Shown here: positions 1-5,535 of the stretch, one piece after another
How the letters are laid out: the number at the start of each line of letters is the position of its first letter
Position numbering within the stretch: position 1 is the stretch's first letter
Assembly (NCBI GenBank): GCA_945870175.1
Contig: CAMBRJ010000227.1
Coordinates: forward strand, 1-5,535
Direction of reading: 5' to 3'
Length of the DNA stretch: 5,535 bases
Source of the DNA: Gemmatimonas phototrophica
GTDB lineage: Bacteria > Gemmatimonadota > Gemmatimonadetes > Gemmatimonadales > Gemmatimonadaceae
Translations under genes and position numbers: made by a program
The notes under the pieces: model-generated
Seen by the model: the letters and a program-made list of their open reading frames with translations, nothing else
What the model was told of the DNA's origin: nothing
Database searches by the model: none

Positions 1-680
1 TGTCGCGGGCCCTGTGCGCGTGGCTGGTGCCAGACCTGCGCGACGCATGGGCCGACTGGCCCGTGTGGGCCATGATCGGCGTGCTGCTGGTGGCCGACGA
101 TTTCACGCAATACTGGTGGCACCGACTCTCCCACACGTCGGTGATGTGGCCGCTGCATCGCGCGCACCACAGCGCCTCGTACATGAGTGTGCGTGTGGTG
201 TACCGGAACAATCTGTTCTACTACGCGATGATGCCCGGGCTCTGGTTCGGCGGGGCGCTGCTCTACATGGGATTCGGCTGGACGTTCGTGTGGTACAGCG
301 TCGTGAAGCTCCTGGTAATCATCGGAGCGCACTCGGCGGTGCGATGGGATCAGTGGCTGTACCGGTACCGCGTGCTGCATCCGCTGGCGTGGGTGCTGGA
401 GCGCACGATCTCCACGCCCGCCACGCACTACGCCCATCACGCGCTCACACAAGACGACGGCATCGGGTTGTACGAGGGCAACTACGGCAACCTGCTCTTC
501 CTCTGGGACATGCTCTTCGGTACATCACGCATCACGCGGCAGTATCCGCCGGCCTATGGACTCAACGACGACCGGCGTCACGGGCAGGAAAAGTGGTACC
601 ACCAGCTGTTCTTCCCGCTGGTGCGGTCACGGCGGGCGGAGACGGTATTGGGGCACGAGAAGCACGTGCCGATCGATTAA
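1..680 (+). CDS. Fatty acid hydroxylase / sterol desaturase family protein (5' end outside window)
   Basis: Membrane-bound di-iron oxygenase of the fatty acid hydroxylase superfamily, whose members hydroxylate or desaturate sterols, fatty acids, sphingolipids or carotenoids. Numbered from a GTG at 27, the three diagnostic histidine clusters are HRLSH (residues 32-36), HRAHH (44-48) and HYAHH (134-138), matching the HxxxH, HxxHH, HxxHH pattern that binds the two irons. Hydrophobic segments lie at about residues 12-24 and 64-101, as expected for an integral membrane enzyme with a cytoplasmic active site. The frame is open upstream of 27 to the left edge (reading S-R-A-L-C-A-W-L-V) and the first His cluster lies unusually close to the GTG, so the GTG is probably internal and one or more N-terminal membrane helices are missing. 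The stop is TAA at 678-680. The substrate cannot be told. The gene converges on the amidohydrolase pair, so no functional link to it is implied. Family assignment is firm; start and substrate are unknown. Confidence 0.9.
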   Translation, partial: SRALCAWLVPDLRDAWADWPVWAMIGVLLVADDFTQYWWHRLSHTSVMWPLHRAHHSASYMSVRVVYRNNLFYYAMMPGLWFGGALLYMGFGWTFVWYSVVKLLVIIGAHSAVRWDQWLYRYRVLHPLAWVLERTISTPATHYAHHALTQDDGIGLYEGNYGNLLFLWDMLFGTSRITRQYPPAYGLNDDRRHGQEKWYHQLFFPLVRSRRAETVLGHEKHVPID

Positions 681-684
681 CGAC

Positions 685-720
685 CGCGCGCCGCGCCCCC
701 TCACGGAGACGCGGCGCGCG
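685..720. terminator. GC-rich hairpin between convergent genes, candidate bidirectional terminator
   Basis: A perfect 11-bp inverted repeat, CGCGCGCCGCG at 685-695 and CGCGGCGCGCG at 710-720, flanks a 14-base loop. It begins five bases after the stop of the hydroxylase gene and ends 24 bases from the stop of the amidohydrolase-like gene that reads toward it, which is the expected place for a shared terminator. Neither side has a clear run of T, so it is not a textbook intrinsic terminator. It could instead protect the 3' ends of both transcripts. Confidence 0.5.
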
Positions 721-743
721 TGTGACGACCTCTGAACGACGCG

Positions 744-2165
744 TTACGGCGTGATCTTCTTCGGCGCCTGCTGCTTGATCTTCTCCATGTACTTCTGGAA
801 GAAGAGCTTGTGGATGTCCATCATGTTGATCTCACGACCCTGGATGTACGACTGGATGATGTTGCTCGTCATGTCCAGCGGCGTCCCCGACGTGATCAGC
901 AGCGTGGCTTCCTTCCCCACTTCCAGCGAGCCCACCTTGTCGGAAATGCCCATCGACTCGGCGGCGTTGATCGTCACCGCCTTGAGCGCTTCTTCCTCGG
1001 GCAAGCCGAACGCCACGGCAACACCGGCTTCCCACGGCAACCGATAGCTATAAAGGCCACCGCTGCCACCGGCAATCGCGAACTTCACACCGGCCGCGTG
1101 CAGTTTGCCCGGCGTGGCGTAGGCGTTGTCGTAGCTCTCGTACTGCCGGTCGGGCGCCGACATCGTGGACGTGAGAATCACCGTGATCTTTTCCGCCTTG
1201 AGGCGATCGGCAACGAACAGCGCATCACGCCCGCCGCGAATCACCAGCTTCACGCCCTCGGCCTTGGCCCACGTGATCGCGTCGTTAATCTGCGCCGCGC
1301 CTTCAGCCGCCACCACCACCGGAATCGCGCCATCGAGCGCCGGAATCATGGCAGCGTAGCGTGAATCCGTGCGTACGGTCTGATTGGACTTCACAGCGTC
1401 GCGATACGCACGGGCCTCGGAGAACCACTCCTTGATCTGCTCCACCTGTTCGGCATAGGTCTTCGGTGGCGGACCGGCCGGACCACCGCGACCGCCGGGA
1501 CCACCACCGCCGAACCGGCCGCCCGGTCGCGCATTAGGGTCGGGCCACTTCACGTTGAGCGCGGCCGCGCCCTTCATCGACATCTCTTCCCACGTCCAAC
1601 CTTCCAGCGACATCGCCGACGACAGCCCGGAAATCACGCCGCCTTCCGGCGTGCTGAAGGCCACCAACACGCCCGCCGAACGCGTCGTACCGATGTGTCG
1701 GCTCTCCGCGTTCACCGCCACTTCGGCGCGCACATTGGGATTGAAGTCGCCCTGTTCACGGATGTCATTCGACACGTCGACCGAACCGATCTCGGTGAGA
1801 CCGACCGTGCTGTAGGCGTCGATGAGACCGGGATAGATGTGCTTGCCCGCGACATCCACGATCTTGGCGCCGCGCGGCGCCGCCACCTCGGGTCCGCCGA
1901 TCGCCGTGATCTTGCCACGATCGAGCACGATCGTGCCGTTGGTGATCGTGCCCTTGGTCACCGTGTGAATTGTGGCGCCGCGCAGCACGACCGGCTGCTC
2001 CTGCGGTGCGACCGTCATGCGCTCCTGCGCCATCGCGGCGCGGGGAGCGAGCAGTCCGGTCACCGCGGTCGCCAGGGCCAGCGTCGCGAGGCGCGTGCTC
2101 GCCCGGCGCGCCGTGGTGTTCATCGTTCGCATGGTGTGATTGGTCGAAAGGAATGGACGGATCAC
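744..2165 (-). CDS. Secreted amidohydrolase-like protein lacking the metal-binding residues (probable pseudoenzyme)
   Basis: A 473-residue protein with the overall plan of HutI-like (imidazolonepropionase-related) amidohydrolases: a small beta domain (about 55-110), the entry motif YPGLIDA (111-117), a barrel, and a closing segment resembling NAAESMGISDKVGSLEVGKEA (400-420). The metal ligands are gone. HxH reads Y-S-T (118-120), the two barrel histidine positions read about E288 and G311, and the final Asp position reads G366-G367. A non-catalytic role, such as a partner of the upstream enzyme, is inferred. A signal peptide is clear: Arg-rich start, hydrophobic LATLALATAVTGLLA, predicted cut AMA-Q after residue 46. 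A Gly/Pro/Arg-rich insert lies at 214-234. The start used is GTG at 2165, which overlaps the upstream stop as GTGA and has AAGGAG seven bases before it. ATG at 2132 or 2123 would give a more typical signal peptide but has no good ribosome binding site. The fold family is well supported; loss of hydrolase activity is likely but untested. Confidence 0.85.
   Translation of the reverse strand: MIRPFLSTNHTMRTMNTTARRASTRLATLALATAVTGLLAPRAAMAQERMTVAPQEQPVVLRGATIHTVTKGTITNGTIVLDRGKITAIGGPEVAAPRGAKIVDVAGKHIYPGLIDAYSTVGLTEIGSVDVSNDIREQGDFNPNVRAEVAVNAESRHIGTTRSAGVLVAFSTPEGGVISGLSSAMSLEGWTWEEMSMKGAAALNVKWPDPNARPGGRFGGGGPGGRGGPAGPPPKTYAEQVEQIKEWFSEARAYRDAVKSNQTVRTDSRYAAMIPALDGAIPVVVAAEGAAQINDAITWAKAEGVKLVIRGGRDALFVADRLKAEKITVILTSTMSAPDRQYESYDNAYATPGKLHAAGVKFAIAGGSGGLYSYRLPWEAGVAVAFGLPEEEALKAVTINAAESMGISDKVGSLEVGKEATLLITSGTPLDMTSNIIQSYIQGREINMMDIHKLFFQKYMEKIKQQAPKKITP
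1464..1526 (-). other. Gly/Pro/Arg-rich low-complexity insert in the amidohydrolase-like protein
   Basis: Residues 214-234 are almost only Gly, Pro, Arg and Ala, with GGRFGGGGPGGRGG at the core. The insert sits between the WEEMSMKGAAALNVKWP segment and the helix KTYAEQVEQIKEWF, so it is probably a flexible loop exposed on the barrel surface. The upstream partner protein ends in a shorter tail of similar composition (residues 1011-1025). Confidence 0.75.
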
Positions 2166-2177
2166 TTGCGCGCTCCT
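2162..2177 (-). promoter_or_regulatory. Gene junction: Shine-Dalgarno and GTGA stop/start overlap
   Basis: On the minus strand, AAGGAG (2178-2173) is followed by seven bases and then GTGA, in which GTG (2165-2163) starts the second gene and TGA (2164-2162) ends the first. The Shine-Dalgarno lies in the last codons of the first gene. This arrangement is typical of translational coupling and argues for a single transcript and matched synthesis of both proteins. Confidence 0.6.
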
Positions 2178-5100
2178 TCACCGCCGCGACCACGCGCCGG
2201 ACCAGCGGCGGGCGTCTCGGTGACACCGGCCGCGATGACGGCCTGAATGAGCTGCGCGCGCTGCTTGGCGACATCCTCGCGGAGCACCTTGTCATCGTCG
2301 AGCGTGAAATACTTCTTGCCGTCCACCCACGTCTGCTCGGCCTTGGTGAACTGGGACAGCGGGTTGCCGTTCCAGATCACGAAGTCGGCATCCTTGCCGG
2401 TTTCGAGCGAGCCCAAGGTCTTGTCGACCGCGATGGCCTTGGCCGCGTTGATCGTGACCGTCGAGAGGGCGTCGATTTCGCTCACGCCTGAGCGGAGCAG
2501 CTTGCCCGCTTCCCAGTTCATGCGCGTCGAGATTTCCGCGTCGTCGGAGTGCAGCGACGTGACCACGCCCGCTTCCATGAGCAGACGCGCGTTGTACGAC
2601 GTGGCATCGTACGCCTCGAGCTTGAACGCGCCCCAGTCGCTCCACACCACCGCCGCCACGCCCGACTTCTTGAGCTCACTGGCGATCTTGTACGCTTCCA
2701 CGCCGTGCTGCAGCGTCTGGATGCGGAAGCCGAATTCTTCCGCCAGACGCACCAGCGCCAGAAACTCGTCGGCGCGATAGCCGTGCGACGACACCAGCAG
2801 CTTCTGGTTGAGGATGTCGAGCAGTGCTTCCATGCGCAGATCCTTGCGCGGCGGGATGCCCGTCTTCGTCTTCTCCCAGGCCTTCCACTCCTTCTCGTAG
2901 TCACGCGCGGCCAGGAAGTGATCGCGAATGATTTCCTGCACGCCCATGCGCGTGTTGGGATAGCGCGTCGGACTGCGCTTCGGGTTTTCGCCGAGCGCGA
3001 ACTTCACGGTGCGCGGCGCGCCCACGATCTTGTACTCGTCGGGGAGCGAGCCCCACCGGATTTTTACGAACACGTTCTCGCCGCCGATCGGATTGGCCGA
3101 CCCGTGCTTGATCATCGTGGTGGTGAGTCCACCGGCGAGCTGACGATAGAACCAGATGTTGTTGTGCGTGAGCACATCGCCCATCTGCACCTCGGGGACG
3201 ATCGCGAAGCCCGATTCGTTCAAATCGCTCACACCTGAGTGCGTGTGCGGATCGATCAGTCCCGGGGTGACGTGCTTGCCGGTGGCGTCGATGATCACGG
3301 CGCCGGCGGGCGCGGCGAGCTTCTGCCCCACGCGCACGACCTTACCCGCCTGCACCAGCAGGTCGGCGTTTTCCAGGCGACCCTGCGAACCCTGCGTCCA
3401 CACGGTGGCGTTGCGCACGAGCAGCACGGTGGGCTGTGCCGGCGCCGCCGCGCGGCCGAACTCCATGGCCGGCCGCACGAACGGCAGGTCGATCTTCGGC
3501 ACCTTCACCGCCACCGTACCACGGGCGGGACCTTCGAAGGCTTCGGTGCGCGCGCCGCGGTAGCGGGCGTCGGTCCCATTCGGGAGCGACAGCCAGCCGA
3601 AGAACGTCGTGTCACTCACCGAGCCGGCCAGCAGGAGCGAGCCTTCCTGCCCAAGCGGCTCGCCGGCGAACGTCGCTTCCAGACGACCGGTCTCGGCGAT
3701 GATCCGCACCGCCGTGAGCGGCACCGGGCGACGACCGGGCATTTCCACCGTGCCACGGATGCGATTGAGCGGCCCTTCGAGACGCAGCGTGACGTTTTTA
3801 AACGTGCCGGCATCGTCGGACGTGATCGCCCACGTGCCGCGCGGGTCCACCTGCGGCGGCCGCGTGACACCGTACTGCCGTCCCTGCACCCACACGTCGC
3901 GCACGGCCGACTCTTCGGTGAAGAGATCGCCCTCGCTGATCACGAAATTGGCCGCCTTGCCCACGGCGATCGTGCCATGCGTTTTCTCGATGCCAAGGAA
4001 CGTGGCGGGCACGGTCGTGAGCGCCGCCAGCGCCTTGTCGGGCGCGAGGCCACGTGCCACGGCAGTGCGGAGATTCGGAAGGAACTGCGTGAGCGAGGAG
4101 AGGCCGTCGGCGGTGATGGCGAACGGCACGCCGGCGGCGGCCAGCTGCGCCGGGTTGGTGGGCGCGAGGTACCAGTGCCGGAGATCGGCCAGCGACACGT
4201 TGGCGGCCGCTTCCGGGCTCGACACGTTCGGCGCGTCGGGGAAGTTCAGCGGCAGCATCAACGGCTGGGTGCGTCCCTTCAGCACATCGATGAGGCGGTA
4301 CTCCTGACCGTTGCCGCGAAACCACGGCGTGAGCTTGTACTCCTGCGCGAGCTTGTAGGCGCGGAGGTATTCCTCTTCGCTCGTGGTCTCGAACAGCACG
4401 GGCTGCGTGCCCTTCACGGCCTTGGCGAGCGCCGAGAGCGCTTCGCTCGTTTCCGGCGGCAGCAGCGAGCGGCCACTCGTTTCGTAGGCCCCCCACGCGC
4501 GGATGTACCACTCGGCGTCCATCAACGTCTGCTTCATCAGCGCGACGGTGCCCATGGCGGAGTTAGGATACATGCCGCCCAGCGCGAAGGAGCGCTGGAA
4601 GCCGACGGACTGCGCGAGATCAGGGCGCAGCACGCGTTCGCGCACGCCGGCGTCGCCGAGGCTGACCACCGAGGCGGTGCCGCGGAAGATGCCCTGACGC
4701 GGCACGGCCAGGGCGGTGCCGAAGCCGAGGGAGCGCAGGGCGGTGCGCCGCGTGGAGTCGTCCTTGAGATTGGACGTCGTGCTGAACCAGGCGCGTACTT
4801 GGGGATTCCAGTGCGTGGGGCCCACATCGCCGCCCTGAGGGGGCGCGTCACCGCCAAGGTCGGCGGAGGCGTCGACGAAGCCGGGATAGACCGTGAGGCC
4901 CTTGAGGTCCCACACTCGGGCGCCAGCGGGCGCCGCCATGCCGGCGCCGACGGCCGTGATGAGCCCGTTGCGGACGACAATCGTGGCGTTGTTCAGGACC
5001 TGGCCGGGGGCGGTGACGACGCGCGCGCCCACCAGGGCATGGTAGCCCGTGCTGTTGTCGCGCAGGCCGGTCACCGGCTCCGTGCGCGAGGACTGCTGGG

Positions 5101-5239
5101 CCTCGAGCGAGCCGGCAGCGAACACCGCCAGGCCGAGGAGGAAAGGAAACGCTCTCACAAAGGGCTCGGGATACGGGAGGGGAAGTGCAAACGGAGCATG
5201 ACAAGTATGCGGCGTAGGTGCCCGCGCGTCGAGGAGCAC
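2162..5239 (-). CDS. Secreted two-domain amidohydrolase: degenerate N-terminal domain, beta-rich linker, catalytic C-terminal domain
   Basis: A 1025-residue protein with two amidohydrolase folds in tandem. Domain 1 (about 62-458) keeps the family outline (TVYPGFVDA, 116-124; a closing GTIAVGKAANFVI, 422-434). Its HxH reads S-A-D (125-127) and the barrel histidine positions read about T286 and G309; only D378 remains. A beta-rich module follows (about 465-575). Domain 2 (about 603-980) has an intact metal site: HTH at 665-667 after TPGLIDP, K746 in VKFALGENPK as the likely carboxylated bridging Lys, H819 in SSHG, H845 in LQHG and D899 in HSDD. This predicts a binuclear metal hydrolase of the HutI/prolidase-like group; the substrate is unknown. 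The signal peptide VRAFPFLLGLAVFAAGSLEAQ ends at about residue 48, so export to the periplasm is expected. The true start is probably the in-frame GTG at 5158 (residue 28): the preceding 27 residues are Pro/His-rich and unlike a signal peptide. Neither GTG has a clear ribosome binding site. It is the first gene of the pair, coupled to the next by GTGA. Confidence 0.88.
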   Translation of the reverse strand: MLLDARAPTPHTCHAPFALPLPYPEPFVRAFPFLLGLAVFAAGSLEAQQSSRTEPVTGLRDNSTGYHALVGARVVTAPGQVLNNATIVVRNGLITAVGAGMAAPAGARVWDLKGLTVYPGFVDASADLGGDAPPQGGDVGPTHWNPQVRAWFSTTSNLKDDSTRRTALRSLGFGTALAVPRQGIFRGTASVVSLGDAGVRERVLRPDLAQSVGFQRSFALGGMYPNSAMGTVALMKQTLMDAEWYIRAWGAYETSGRSLLPPETSEALSALAKAVKGTQPVLFETTSEEEYLRAYKLAQEYKLTPWFRGNGQEYRLIDVLKGRTQPLMLPLNFPDAPNVSSPEAAANVSLADLRHWYLAPTNPAQLAAAGVPFAITADGLSSLTQFLPNLRTAVARGLAPDKALAALTTVPATFLGIEKTHGTIAVGKAANFVISEGDLFTEESAVRDVWVQGRQYGVTRPPQVDPRGTWAITSDDAGTFKNVTLRLEGPLNRIRGTVEMPGRRPVPLTAVRIIAETGRLEATFAGEPLGQEGSLLLAGSVSDTTFFGWLSLPNGTDARYRGARTEAFEGPARGTVAVKVPKIDLPFVRPAMEFGRAAAPAQPTVLLVRNATVWTQGSQGRLENADLLVQAGKVVRVGQKLAAPAGAVIIDATGKHVTPGLIDPHTHSGVSDLNESGFAIVPEVQMGDVLTHNNIWFYRQLAGGLTTTMIKHGSANPIGGENVFVKIRWGSLPDEYKIVGAPRTVKFALGENPKRSPTRYPNTRMGVQEIIRDHFLAARDYEKEWKAWEKTKTGIPPRKDLRMEALLDILNQKLLVSSHGYRADEFLALVRLAEEFGFRIQTLQHGVEAYKIASELKKSGVAAVVWSDWGAFKLEAYDATSYNARLLMEAGVVTSLHSDDAEISTRMNWEAGKLLRSGVSEIDALSTVTINAAKAIAVDKTLGSLETGKDADFVIWNGNPLSQFTKAEQTWVDGKKYFTLDDDKVLREDVAKQRAQLIQAVIAAGVTETPAAGPARGRGGEGARK
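3515..3847 (-). other. Beta-rich inter-domain module of the two-domain amidohydrolase
   Basis: Residues about 465-575 of the large protein join the two amidohydrolase domains. The stretch begins with PRGTWAIT and shows alternating hydrophobic strands (NVTLRLEG, IRGTVEM, AVRIIAET, RLEATFAG, SLLLAGSV, FFGWLSL) separated by Gly/Pro/Asp turns. This is consistent with a small beta-sandwich or barrel inserted between the domains. I do not recognise a named family, and no catalytic motif is visible. It may dock the two domains or bind a ligand. The boundaries are approximate. Confidence 0.5.
5156..5158 (-). promoter_or_regulatory. Preferred alternative start codon (GTG) of the two-domain amidohydrolase
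   Basis: Starting here gives VRAFPFLLGLAVFAAGSLEAQQ: one Arg, an uninterrupted hydrophobic core and a cut site near EAQ-Q, which is a compact signal peptide of normal length. The longer frame from 5239 would put 27 Pro/His/Ala-rich residues in front of it. There is no in-frame ATG between 5239 and the signal core. No Shine-Dalgarno is seen within 15 bases upstream, so the choice rests on the signal peptide alone. Confidence 0.55.
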
Positions 5240-5244
5240 ACGTC

Positions 5245-5265
5245 GCCGATTGGCAACCGGTCGGC
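5245..5265. repeat. Imperfect inverted repeat upstream of the amidohydrolase operon
   Basis: GCCGATTGGCAACCGGTCGGC folds back on itself. The outer arms GCCGA/TCGGC pair perfectly and an inner GG/CC pair closes a three-base loop, with two T-G wobbles on the plus strand and two mismatches on the minus strand. It lies about 87-107 bases upstream of the preferred start at 5158, so it could be an operator or a leader hairpin. In DNA this GC-rich, chance is also a fair explanation. Confidence 0.25.
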
Positions 5266-5310
5266 ACCCGAGGAGGCTGGCCAGCGCCGGGAGCGCCGGT
5301 CCGATCGTCG

Positions 5311-5467
5311 TCAGCCTGACACTTTGGCGATCAGGTGATCGATCACGTTGCTGTGCTCGTGCTCCGGGCCGAACATCACGATCTCCACGTCGGCGTCCAC
5401 GCCCACGTTGTGCCCCGGCGGCCAGCGTCAGGTTGGAGCCGCGGCAGGAAACCAGGCAGATTTCCAG
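5311..5467 (-). pseudogene. Short unrecognised coding-like stretch with an apparent frameshift
   Basis: On the minus strand two reading frames join into a plausible peptide of about 52 residues if one base of the GGGG run (5413-5416 on the plus strand as CCCC) is skipped. The first part reads LEICLVSCRGSNLTLAAG and the second continues HNVGVDADVEIVMFGPEHE, ending in IAKVSG and a TGA at 5313-5311. Codon third positions are nearly all G or C across both parts, as in the neighbouring genes, and the hydropathy looks like a folded protein. The upstream part has no ATG or GTG start; CTG at 5467 is the first candidate, with AAGGAA (5478-5473 region) just before it. I cannot name a family. It may be a decayed gene, the edge of a poorly assembled contig, or two chance frames. 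It reads in the same direction as the amidohydrolase operon and ends about 150 bases before the preferred start of that operon. Confidence 0.35.
5335..5346. repeat. Perfect 12-bp palindrome GTGATCGATCAC
   Basis: The sequence equals its own reverse complement over 12 bases and contains two overlapping GATC sites. It lies inside the coding-like stretch at 5311-5467, where it encodes V-I-D-H on the minus strand, so it may be incidental. A regulator site is possible but nothing else supports it. Confidence 0.25.
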
Positions 5468-5535
5468 TCGCTTCCTTCTAGGCGACGGCGCTCACCAGTT
5501 TCCCCTGATTGGCAGACTGTACGCGAGCGGCTTCT

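Noticed and set aside
14..754. A 246-residue plus-strand frame overlapping the hydroxylase gene
   Set aside because: It is an Arg/Ala-rich shadow frame without domains; the overlapping frame holds the three histidine clusters.
2549..3238. Plus-strand frame of 229 residues inside the amidohydrolase operon
   Set aside because: Composition is Arg/His/Leu-rich with no recognisable motif, and the opposite strand encodes the intact catalytic domain here.
5159..5280. Possible sigma70-type promoter (minus strand TTGCCA near 5257 and CATACT near 5205)
   Set aside because: The two boxes are about 41 bases apart, far from the usual 16-18, and no better-spaced pair was found.
3239..5338. A 699-residue open frame on the plus strand opposite the large amidohydrolase gene
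   Set aside because: Its translation is an Arg/His/Gly/Ala-rich string with no motif, typical of the antisense of a GC-rich gene. The minus-strand protein has clear domains and active-site motifs over the same bases.
5335..5530. Plus-strand reading beginning VIDHVAVLVLRAEHHDLHV
   Set aside because: It has weaker third-position G/C bias than the minus-strand reading and becomes Arg/Gly/Pro-rich without motif; it is probably the mirror of the minus-strand codons.
1..5535. CRISPR arrays, tRNA or rRNA genes, insertion sequences, integrases, defence systems
   Set aside because: No regularly spaced repeats, tRNA-like cloverleaf, transposase or recombinase motif was seen by eye on either strand.

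Overview
The window is GC-rich bacterial DNA holding two convergent blocks. Strongly G/C-biased third codon positions, weak or absent ribosome binding sites before two of the genes, and large Sec-exported amidohydrolases with cleavage sites of the A-x-A-Q or E-A-Q-Q type suggest a Gram-negative, environmental lineage. Gemmatimonadota or a similar phylum would fit, but this is an inference from style and not from a marker gene.

Left block (1-680, + strand): the C-terminal part of a membrane-bound fatty acid hydroxylase / sterol desaturase family di-iron enzyme. Its reading frame is open to the left edge, so the gene begins outside the window. It has all three histidine clusters of the family. 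A 63-base gap with a perfect 11-bp GC hairpin separates it from the end of the next gene, which points the other way.

Middle block (744-5239, - strand): a two-gene operon read right to left. The first gene encodes a roughly 1000-residue secreted protein made of two amidohydrolase domains joined by a beta-rich module. The second encodes a 473-residue secreted amidohydrolase-like protein. The genes overlap by four bases (GTGA), with a good Shine-Dalgarno sequence just upstream, so they are probably translationally coupled. Of the three amidohydrolase-fold domains, only the C-terminal half of the large protein keeps the full set of metal ligands (HTH, Lys, His, His, Asp). The N-terminal half has lost all histidine ligands and keeps only an Asp, and the separate smaller protein has lost every ligand. 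The likely reading is one catalytic domain accompanied by two pseudoenzyme domains in the periplasm. Substrate and physiological role cannot be read from the sequence.

Right edge (5240-5535): no intact gene. On the minus strand a short coding-like stretch (5311-5467) with strong G/C third-position bias is split by an apparent one-base frameshift in a run of four G, and it lacks a clear ATG/GTG start. I do not recognise it. Two palindromes (5245-5265 and 5335-5346) lie in this region. No convincing promoter was found. No RNA genes, CRISPR arrays, insertion sequences or integrases are visible in the window.
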